A stretch of 64,000 bases of DNA, from assembly GCF_000003815.2 (NCBI RefSeq), contig NC_049994.1:17845356-17909355 (forward strand), read 5' to 3'. The notes under the pieces are model-generated. The model was not told where the DNA came from. It did no database searches and was given only the letters and a program-made list of their open reading frames with translations. Shown here one piece after another: positions 11,401-23,400 of the stretch. Position 1 is the stretch's first letter, and each line of letters begins with the position of its first letter. The position numbers were made by a program, and so were the translations under genes. Origin of the DNA: Branchiostoma floridae (taxonomy: Eukaryota; Chordata; Leptocardii; Amphioxiformes; Branchiostomatidae).

Positions 11401-14400
11401 AATAGTATTTTGCTTTATCACATCACCATCTTTTAAGAGCAAACAAACACAACATGACCAGTACCTGCAAAGCTCTTTAGTTACTTAATAATCAATCATT
11501 AGTTTTGGGTTAAACCAACCCACACCTCAGTCAAGGGGTGTCTTATTTATCTGGCACCTTGCAGACATGTAGATAGTGCTTTAGGTCTACATTCTTGTAG
11601 AAATACAAATTAAAGCTTTTAGTTTTACCTATATATTTAAAGTTTTCAACAAGCTACCTAGAAGTGGAACAAAACAAACATGAAATAGTACATTAAGTCA
11701 TTAAATTGGCCTCAGGCTTTAGTGAATAAGTTTGTCCCAAATTGAAAAGCAAACATGTTCCACTAGACTTTGGCTTCAGCTTCGCTGCCACACATTAAGT
11801 AGAAAAAGTTCATTTGTTGTATCATGGGGTCTGCGGCATCTAGTCTAAAGAGAGAAGTTCATGAAGAACTGTCCTGCAGCATCTGCCTGGAGCTGTTCAC
11901 CAGGCCCAAGGTGCTGCCCTGTCAGCACACCTTCTGTCAGGACTGTCTACGGGACCTTGCAGAGGTTCGAGTACCCCTACAATGCCCAAATTGTCGTCAG
12001 CAGGTCAGGCTGCCACCCCAGGGGGTCGCAGGTTTGCCGGACAACCGCATAGTGGCCAACATGATTGAGAAACTCCAAAAACAGGAAAATCACTTAGAAG
12101 AAACAAGGGAACAACCCCAGTCTGATAACAGGTGCAGCTTTCACCCCACAGAGGAAGTCAAGCTCTACTGTAAACAGTGTAACGTGCCAGTTTGTATTGA
12201 GTGTTGTGAAGAGGGCCATGATGGACATCCTACTACAGGTCTCAAAAAAGCTGCACAGGAGAAGCGTTCTACGGTCCAGGCCTTGATCAACGAGGGAAGG
12301 AACATAATGGAAAATTACTTAACCTTCCTTAAAAGTCTAAGGCAAGAAGAGGAAGCCCTGGTTGAAAAGAAACAGCAGAGAGACAACAGCATCATTCAGG
12401 CCTACAACCAAATGGTGCAAAAACTCACAGAGAGAAAAGACCTTCTCTTGTCTGAATCACAGCGAAGTCACAGAGAGAACTTGGAGAAAATACAGACAGA
12501 AAGTGACAGAGTGTTGGCAGATGTTAATGAACTGTCTGCTGCCTGTGATCGAGCAGAACAAGAACTGCAGCAAGGATGGGTTGAGATTCTCAGTCAGCAA
12601 ACAGCTTTGACAGAGATGGTAGGAAAGTACAGAGGAAAAGCAGCACTAACTCTTATACAAACCCAGCCTGCTATCTTTCAGCCCACAGATACCCCAGTGC
12701 CAGTATTGGGATGCATGACGGTCCAGTCTCTCCCATTTGCACAAATCCCTGCAGCACCTGCACCAATCCCAACAGCATCTGCACCAATCCCAGCAGCACC
12801 TGCATCTAGTAAAGATGCAGCAGGGGGCAGGGATCATCACTATGGCAACCAAAGACAACAGGAGCATCAGCCTCAGAATGTGACATTTGGTGGAAGGGGA
12901 TCAGGAGCAGGACAGTTCAATGGTCCATATGGTGTTACAGTGTCAGATGAAGGGGAGATATTTGTAGCTGACAAGGGGAACCAGAGAATCCAAGTCTTCA
13001 CCCTGCAGGGAACGTTTGTGAGACAGTTCCCAACAGTTGTATCAGGTGAACAGAAGATGGTCCCCCGTGATGTGGCCATGGACGGGGTGGGGAGCCTGTG
13101 GGTGGTAGGGAGGACATATCAGGATGCTGAGCTTGCTGTGCAGTACAACAAACATGGCAGGGTGCTGAGAGAGTTTGACCTACAGAAGACAGGGTGGATG
13201 AGAGGAGTTGCCGTGGACGCCAGGAGGAACCACATCCTCATCACACAAACCACAGGAGATGGGGACAACCCACATGGTAAAGTTTTGGTGTTCAGGCGAG
13301 ATGGGACACTTGTGAGAACTGTGGGTCAGCAACAGGGGATGAAGTACCCATGGTACATCACTGTGGATGGGGAAGGGAACATACTTGTGGCAGACTGGGA
13401 CAATCACTGTGTCTATGTGTACAACGTGGATGGACAGTTTCTGTTCCAGTTTGGAGGTGAGGGAAGTGGTGAAGGTCAGCTGAAGCATCCCCTTGGCATC
13501 TGTACTGATAGGGCAGGAAACATCATTGTGGTAGACTATGACTGGGGAAACAGCCGTGTGGAGATGTTTGACAAGACAGGAAAATTCCTCAAACACATCG
13601 CTACAGACATGGAGGGGCCAAGGGCTGTTGCCATGGCACCACAGGGACAGCTGGTAGTAACTGATGATAAAGAGCTTCAAGTCAGCATATTCCAGAGCTT
13701 CTGAATCTCAGTGAGGTGATTAACAGCCTTAGTCAATCTATTATAGACTATCATTATCAACTTGAAAAACTGGAATTATTATGGCCTCACTTGCTTTCAT
13801 TACACTTGTACAAGTCCCGTACAAGTCCTGCAAAATGAGATTTTGAAAAAGCCTTATGGCTATGCTACAGGAAATAAGACAATTGGAAAGGAGAAAGCTC
13901 TTTTAAGGAATGAGTAATGAACTAATATAATATATAATTAAGGCCATACCAATTTAATTTGTTGGTTCTCGGATTTTTTCATGAAAAATATGAAGCGACA
14001 GGGCGAAAAAAAAAAAAAAAAAAAAAACTTCTCTGATGGCAAAGCCATTGCTGAATCTGGCCATGGGGGCTCTCGTATCATACTCACTGAGACACTAACG
14101 GTACAGTAAGTGCTACCGGTACATACATTGCTATTTTCGTATGTCATTTTCACGATAATTGATTTTATTGATTTCTTTCAGTTTACCGAATTGTACTAAA
14201 ACATTAGAATTATGGTTATTGATAAAAGGTGACATTGTAATTATGAATTTTATATGTACCATCCTGGTTTGATTCAATTGGAAACAACAGTCTGAAAATG
14301 CAGTCTTCATTTTTGTCTTTTATTCATGGAGGTCAAAAACAAAGTGTCCATCTTACAGTAACTGAAACTTATCAACAAACCCCAAGGGGAACTCAAAATA

Positions 14401-17400
14401 ATTTAATATTTGCTCTGCTTGACAAGAATTCCCAGTCTTACTGCAACTCTGTGCTACCTACTTTGTCAAAATTCTACTCTTTAAAAGTCAAAAACCCCTG
14501 TGAACTTACTACTAATTACTAGTACTTTGGGTGTATATGAACAAGCCCCAATTTGGCCAAGGGAACTCATATTTTTCTGTTGGCTAAATACTTCGAAATA
14601 ATTTTTGGTTTGTCCATCAAATATCAAGGAAATTATATTTCATCAAACCAAGGAGGTTGAAAGAGGGAAAGGAGTCGGCTCATAATTTGTCCCTTTTCAA
14701 CCATCTTCGACTCACTTGTGAAAAAAACATTAACATTGGGGTGCGAATTGGTCTTGATTTACATACACCCAGCCGACTATCGGCATTGTTTTCATTGTTC
14801 ACTCTATTATAAATGACAACAGCATGAATGATGGCCGGGCAACAAGAACAATAGAGTAACTTTGGGGAAGATTTTCAAAAGTTGAGAGTTGTAGATAGAA
14901 GAACAGCAACAACGCTCTTTGCTTTATTATTATATTATAAAGATGCCGATAGCACGGAAATCAAGCAAGCCCCAAGACGGAGGATCTCCGACGCACGACA
15001 GGCTTGAAACTTGCAGTCAAACAAGCGGGACTGTTGCATTATGTTTTCAAGCCTACGAATACGGTGGCTGGCTAAATGAGATGGAAGGAATCATGATAAA
15101 GTCTGTGATAAAAACATCCCAGAAAAATTATTAACTCTTTCTGGAAAATAATTCAAAAATAAGAATTTATCTAGAGGCATGTTGTCCAGCTTGTCGAGAA
15201 AACTAGCCTCTCAAAATTCGCCTCGCAAGGAGATTTATTTGATGCCCCAACTTCACCCTTTGCACCAGACCATCCATGGAGACCTTATCAAGCTCAACTT
15301 TGATACAGAAAAAGAAGGCTAAGACCCCAGGAAAAATCGTAAGTGCCCACCGCCAAAAAATACATGAATGGAACGACAAAGACCTGTATAATACGTAAAA
15401 ACCTCAAGTTTATTTTGGAAAAGTGCTATATGTTTGTAATAAGAACATAAATCTATACATATTTCTCCATATTTCTAAGGCCAAAAAAATGACATAAGTC
15501 CAAAGAAATGGCTGTAAACAAACCCATGTTCGTCGTAGAAAGGAAAACAAACTATCGCCATGATCGCCATGTTGTTTTCTTTCGAATGCCGATTTCTGCG
15601 CAGCTCTACTGCGCAATCCAAATAAGGAAATTGTCGGAAACCGAAGGGGCTTCGACTTCTAATCGGGCCGGCCTCGGTCCCTGCCGCTGCCCTGACGTCA
15701 TGACTGGCTCATTATGCAGCTTTTATGGGGAGTCAAACATGGTTACAAAGGACTGCCGCCGGCCACCCTGAACAATGGGACATAGCAGGGTTTAACAGGG
15801 CAAAACAAAGGCCGCGGCAAGGTGCTAATTATGAGCCGACTCCTTTCCTTTAACCTCCTTGATCAAACCCACCTGCACATCGTTTGGGCCCTCGATGCAT
15901 ATATGTTAATTATGTGACAGAAGAAGAAGAAGACATGTTTTCATAAATAAATTTTGTCTGTTGGCCAAGAAGTTTCTTCTGACTTCTGTCCCCGGTTAAA
16001 AACTGTACACACCACAAAAAATGTGGCTTTCCTGGATCCACAGACATGGTATTTTCTTCTCCTGCTACTGCACTACCTTCTACTACACTTCTTCAAGCTC
16101 CAATTCTACTCTATTTGTACTCAAAATTATCCGACTCCGGTACTCCTTCCACTTCTATTTTTCTGGTGGCGCCATTTTGATTTTAAGAATGATGCTTCTG
16201 ATTGGCTAATCTCCGTCACATGATCACCTAGGTCACAACTTCAAAGAGAGACACCTATCGACTTATTGAAAAACTGCAGCCTTCAGATAGCCTGGGGAGA
16301 AATTTTTTTTTTTTTTTTTTTTTGGTTTTGCGATTTTTTGAAGCGGCGATTCCGAGAACCAACGAATTAAATTGGTGTGGCCTAATAGTAATAATATTAT
16401 TTATGATGTGTTAATTTTTTTGTTCAAAACCTTTGTACCTTTAGCATGTTTTAGAAAGTAAGGTTTAAGGGTCTGTGCTATCTGTATCCAAACAGTATTA
16501 TGCAGAATAGGAATCATTCTCTTAAATTCCTTAAGTTTGTGTAATTATATATATTAACATGTTACATATTTGTAATATGTTTGCAAACAATAACCAGTGG
16601 CAAGGTAAAATTGTTTCTTTCATGCTTTCAGTGTCCTGTAATATTTAATGTAAATGCAACAATATAGATAGTGTAGTTATAGTAGATACAGCAGTTACTT
16701 TAGCCAGCATAATGACCTTTTTCTGCTAGTCACAAAATATACAGGTCCTATTTTCAGGATTAAATTTGATTAGAAAAAAACTTTTAGTGTAGCAAACCAG
16801 ATTGTTTCTAATGTTTGTGGGATTGTTTTTTGCTGTTTTCACGGGTACATCACAAAATTAATGGTCACCGGGTCCATGGGTTGTTCTTAAATGTGATTTT
16901 AAAAAATCAGGGCCCAGTTGTGCCCCAAAATAGCCTGGTAAATAGAGGGTGTCTCACAGGGCCAAGTAAAGTCATGCCCGAAAGTGCAGATAAGCAGCAA
17001 ACTACCTTTAACTAGTTAAAGTTTATTAGTAAGTTGCCTGTGCATCTGTAACAAATGTTTAGTGTGTACGATGCCCAACTCTATTTTAATATGTAGGCTT
17101 TGGGGGATCAAACTCACAACCTACCGAATGCAAGGAAAACACTCTGCCCACTTGGCCATTGCACGATTGCAAACTGTCATCAAACCATATCATAAACTGG
17201 TTACTGTCTAATGTGGATCCAGTTACCGTGGCAACCCAAAATTGTTACATATGGGAAGTATCTTTTTGACAGGAGGTACTGTTTGGTTGTGTGTGTGTGT
17301 TTGCACCATAGATTCTCCTTGTGGATTCTTGTTGGTTTTGAGGTCCTGAAAATGATAGTAATTTTGAAGGTCCCCTAGCTGTAGTTTCAGGTATTACAGT

Positions 17401-20400
17401 CACTTACAATACAGATTGACACCCCTTTCCTGTGAGTAGAGTAGTACAATACATGTGTGTGTTGCGGCATTTTACATTCTGACCTTGAAACATTGACTTA
17501 CACTTACATCGTGATTCTATAGTTCTTGCAGCATCTCCCCTGGTCAGCCTCTGATTCTCTATATCTGTTGATTGTTACAAAATGGATGATCCATTAAACT
17601 GCAGTACACTAGTGCCCCCTAATGACTAAGCAAATAACTGCATGCAGATTTCAACCATACTGTATTTGTTAGTTCGTTATTTTTTGTATATTTGAGAAGA
17701 AAACATTAGATATGAGGGAGGGAGTTACAGACAGAGAGAGAGGTGGACTGGTTTATTGTATTTAAAACCAATTGCAGCACAATTGTTAGAAGGCTGAAAG
17801 CACTATAACATAATATGAGCTTGATCAGCAAAAATGCCTTCAATAATAAATAGACTAATTCAGAAAAAAAGAAGTAAAGAAGAGTATTGCTTTATCACAT
17901 CACCATATTTTAAGAGCAAACAAACACAGCATGACCAGTACCTGCAAAGGTGTTTAGTTACTTAATATCAATCATTACTTTTGGGTCAAACCAACTCACA
18001 CCTCAGTCAAGGGGTGTCTAAATTTTATATGGCAACTTGCAGACAAGCAGAAAGTGCTTTAGACCTACATTCCTATAGAAATGAAAATTAAAGTTTTTAG
18101 CTATTTGTTTTCAGTTTCTAACAACCTGCCTAGGAGTAGAATAAAACAAACATGAAATAGTTCATTAAGTTATTAAGTAATGGTCTCAGGCATTAGTCCA
18201 TCCCAAAAACAAACATGCTCCTCTAGACTTTGACTTCAGCTGTGGCTACCACATCTACATTGTACATAAGTAGGAAAAGTATACTTTTTTGTATCATGGG
18301 GTCTGCACCATCCAGGTCGAAATTGAAGAGAGAAGTTCATGAAGAACTGTCCTGCAGCATCTGCCTGGAGCTGTTCACCAGGCCCAAGGTGCTGCCCTGT
18401 CAGCACACCTTCTGTCAGGACTGTCTACGGGACCACGCAGAGGTCCGAGTACCCTTGCAGTGCCCAAACTGTCGTCAGCAGGTCAGGCTGCCACCCCAGG
18501 GGGTCACAGGTTTGCCAGACAGTCACATAGTGGCCAACATGATTGAGAAACTCCGAAAACAGGAAAAACATCTAGAGGAAACAAGAGAGCAAATCCAGTC
18601 TGGAAACAGGTGCAGCTTTCACCCCACAGAGGAAGTCAAGCTCTGCTGTAAACAGTGTAACATGCCAGTTTGTAGTGAGTGTTGTGAAGAAGGCCATGAT
18701 GGACATCCGACCACAGGCCTTAAAAAGGCTACACAGGAAAGAAGATTGACAGTCCAGGCCTTGATTAATGAGGGGACGAACATCATGGAAAATTACTTAA
18801 GCTTCCTCAAAGGTCTGGGGGAAAAAGAGACAACCCTGAATGAAAAGAAACAGCAGACAGACAACAGCATCATTCAGGCTTACAACCAAATGGTGCAGAA
18901 ACTCACAGAGAGAAAAGACCACCTCTTGTCTAAATCGGGGGAAAACCACATGGAAAACCTGGACAGAATACAGACTGAAAGAGACAGAGTATTGGCAGAT
19001 GTCAATGAACTGTCAGCTGCCTGTGATCAAGCAGAGCAAGAACTGCAGCAGGGATGGGTCGAGATTCTCAGTCAGCAAACTGCTTTGACAGAGGTGGTAG
19101 GAAAGTACAGAGAAAAAGCAGCACCGACTCCTGTACAAACCCAGCCTGCTGTCTTTCAGCCCACAGACACCCCAGTGCCTGTATTGGGACATGTGAGGGT
19201 CCAGTCTCTCCCATCTGCATCAATCCCAGCAGTACCTGCACCAATCACGGCAGAACCTGCACCAATCACAGCAGAACCTGCACCAATCACAGTAGAACCT
19301 GCACCAATCACAGCAGAACCTGCACCAATCACAGCAGCACCTGCATCTAGTAATGATGCAGCAAGGGGCACAGGTCATCACCATGGTAACCAAACACATC
19401 AGCCACAGAAAGTAACATTTGGTGAAAGTGGATCAGGAACAGGACAGTTTTCGTATCCAGTTGGTGTTACTGTGTCAGATGAAGGGGAGATCTTTGTGGC
19501 AGACAGGGAGAACCAGAGAATCCAAGTCTTCACCCTGCAAGGAACATTTGTGAGACAGTTCTCGACAGTCGTGTCAGGTCATCATCATCATATCTTGCCG
19601 CTCCAAGTCCCAATCCAACAGCGGGCCACGTCGTTGGCCGCCCTCAGATCACTGTCAGGTGAGAAGAAAATATACCCAGATGATGTGGCCATGGATGGAG
19701 AGGGGAACCTGTGGGTGGTGGGGAGGACACGCTTTGCTGCTTATTTTGCTGTGCAGTACAACAAACTGGGTGAGGAGCTGAGGAAGTTTGCTCTACAGAA
19801 AACAGGGTGGTACAAAGGAGTTGCCGTGGACACCAGGAGGAACCACATCCTCATCACACAAGCCACAGGAGACGGGGAAAACAATTTAGTTTTGGTGTTC
19901 AAGCCAGATGGGACACTTGTGAGAACTGTGGGTCAGCAGCAGGGGACGATGCATCCATGTTATATCACTGTGGATGGGGAAGGGAACATTCTTGTTTCAG
20001 ACATGAGAAATAACTGTGTCTTTGTGTACAACAAGGACGGACAGTTTCTGTTCCAGTTTGGAGGTTTGGGAAGTGGTGAAGGTCAGCTGGACTGGCCCCA
20101 TGGCATCTGTACAGACAGGGCAGGTAACATCATCGTGGTGGACTGGGGAAACAGGCGTGTGGAGATGTTTGACAAGACAGGGAAATTCCTCAAACACATC
20201 ACTACAGACATGAGGAAGCCATGGGCTGTTACCATGGCAACACAGAGACAGCTGGTCGTTACCAATAGGGAAAAGAAGAGTGTCAGCATAATTCAGAACT
20301 TCTGAATCTGAGTTAGGTGCTAACCAAACTCAATTGATCTGTAGACTATTAATTTACAGACTTTGTACTACAAATTTACTGCAGTGTTTGTCATAGTACA

Positions 20401-23400
20401 TTTAATAATATTTACATTCACAAAGCAAACTTTTTGTACTACAAACCAACATCCAACAATACAGAATTTTGATATACGTAAAAACTTCATAATTCCAACG
20501 GTGTCGTATAACCCTGTACATTGACCTACATGTATCTGCCTACAAGTTACTACAACAAATGTGCTGTCTAAAGCAAAGGACTCACTGATCCAGGGTAAAA
20601 ACTGTACACTACAGTGATTAAACTTATTATAAGGTACTCAGAACAAACTACTAGTACTTTAGGCCATGAGGGGTCATGTTAGTCTTCTGTATAGCCACAG
20701 TGGTTCGGGTGTCAGGGGAGTAGCAACACCTGCGTAGCCTAGGTCAAGTAAATCATGTCAATGACCCATATAGCCAGCCACCCAATGGCATAACACATCC
20801 GTCTGTTGGAAAATTATTATTTTTTACTTAGTGTAGCAAAGCAGAATCCTACTAATGTTTGTCTTTATCATTCAGTCAACCCATGAGTCCCTGTTTATGG
20901 TGATGCTAAGAACATTCTACATGTGCAACCAACAAGTCTTGTTGGAAAGGTTAACAAAGTATTTTTTATTTAGAATGTTTCCAATGTTTGTCTTATTCAT
21001 TTAGCTAACTCACAAGCTAGTCTAGCATTCTACATTTTCCCCCAGAAACAGAAATGTTGACAGTTAAAAGTTTGATATCAATTTAAGTCAAGAAAATTAA
21101 AAATACAACAGAAGTCTTCTAACTCCAATCTTTAATGCCACAAAACATAACACTTCTACCAGGGCTGTCTTTAGGACCCGTCCCTGTCCCCCGAGATGGA
21201 AATTTGCTGCTTACGACAGACAAAAATTTCACCTTGTCCCCCCAAAAGAGTCCAAACTTCATATCATCAAAAATATTCAATATATTTTTGTATTTATTTA
21301 TTTTTCTAGGGTAAAATAGATGAAATAAAGAAAATAAATGAATTAAATAGATCAAATATGTATAAGCTTTATTATAATGACAGATTTAACAACAAAAATA
21401 TGACAGACATATTAATTTTAATTGCATCAAATTTTGCCACCTTTGTAATGCACCAGTCATTGATCTGATCTTCATGAAGTGTGGCACGGTCAAATCACGA
21501 GGTGTTTCTTCTCAGTGGCTATTGTTTACGACTCCGCCCACCCGATATTCATGTCCCACAAGTGGAGATTTTTCATGCAGTTTTGGACCATCGTGGTGAC
21601 TCAGAGTCTTAAAACATCCAAGGCACTACTCATTTTTCACCTGGGTGACCTCACCTCATCTAGTCCCATCCTCATCTAGAGGGTCAGGGACAATGGTTGC
21701 CTCCAGCACCAGCTTCCTCCATCCTTCCCTGTTCTTTGCCTTCTGTTTACTTGAGTGAAGTGAGGAAATTCCTGTACATGTAAAGTGCCTTTCCCAAGAG
21801 CACAATGTTGGAGCGTTTCAGGGGACTGGAACCCAGGACCTCTGAGCTCTCTGCAAACACACTACTAGTACTGTAACTGTTACACTTCATGAATATATCA
21901 CTAGCATGGTATCCTCAGGTTGACTATTCTGCTGTTCTATACTAAAGCATTTGTGTGCCGGTTTATTTTATGGCATCTTCAAGGTTTCACCACAAAGTAC
22001 CAAAGACTACTTTTACATCCATGTCAAACTTACTAACCCCTAAACAGCACTTGAGGTTTGAGGCAACAGAGTTATAAATAATGGTTGAAAATAATGGTAT
22101 AGTCCTTGTTTATGCATAAACTTGTCACAAATGCCATTGCCCTCCTGAAATCTGTTTGCCACACAGAATAAAAAAGGATCCAAATTAACTGCAACTTTAC
22201 TGGAGAGGAGCGTTTAATTCCCCATTTGATACCAGTAGCCTGAATGCCTGTTACAATAGGAAACAAACAAGCTTTTACCACCTGTCAGTACTACTGAGAG
22301 CAAGACGGAACTCTGGTGGAATAATATTTCTGTTTAAGAAGCAGTATAGCAAGTTTATTACAAAGCTAGACAGCAAATCAGAAGATATATTGTGGGTAAA
22401 AATAGGCAAAGGACTATTTAACACCAATAGAGATACTTATTTAGCTACAGTTTACATCAGTCCTAACAGATCTAATATCCACAACAACAGAATGTATGAC
22501 ATATTTGATACTCTAGAGGACGAAATATCAATATACAGTAGACAAGGAGAGGTAATAATTGGGGGGGATTTCAATGCCCGGATAGGGGACCTGAAAGACT
22601 ACATAGCAGGCGACTATCAAATTGACAGCCTTCCCGAAAACTACGATTTCGATCACCCGTTCCACCGTAACAACATGGATTTAGGCAGCCCTTCTCCCTT
22701 TGGTAAAAACCTAATCGACTTATGCATCAACAGTAAAGTCAGAATCTTAAATGGCAGGACACCTGGAGATGTATTAGGGAAACCCACAAGTTATCAGCCT
22801 AACGGCTCTAGTGTGGTCGATTACGTCCTGGCAAGCGAAACAATTCTCTTACGCAAAAGCTGTTTCTTTCACGTCCACCCCCTAACCCCAATTTCAGACC
22901 ATTGTAAACTGTCCCTAATTCTAAATAGCAACATTAGACAACTCAATGAACAGACTACTGATACCTTGTCTGCCCGACCCCACTACAAATTTGTATGGAA
23001 TGATGACTCTAAAGAAAGGTTTACGGACATAGTAAACAGCACAGAATTCTCTCGTACTATAGACAGTTTTAACAAAAGAAGTTACGAGACATCCCCAAGC
23101 TCAGTCGAAAATGCACTAAATGATTTTATAGTACCCCTACAAGAAGCAGGCAAACAATCACTAACATTACGATGCATGAAACAAAGAAAACAGACCCGTC
23201 ACAAACCCAAACCCAAGAAATGGTTCACTACTACATGTAACACCACCAGAAGAAACTTAAAAGACTTAGCCAAATTGTTATCAAAAAATCCCCGGGACCC
23301 GTTTATCCGAGGTCAATACTTTAAAAAGAAAAAAGAATACACCAGGCTAATCCGGAAAACAAAAAAGGATTACAAAAACAGTATTTTCCAACAAATTAAC

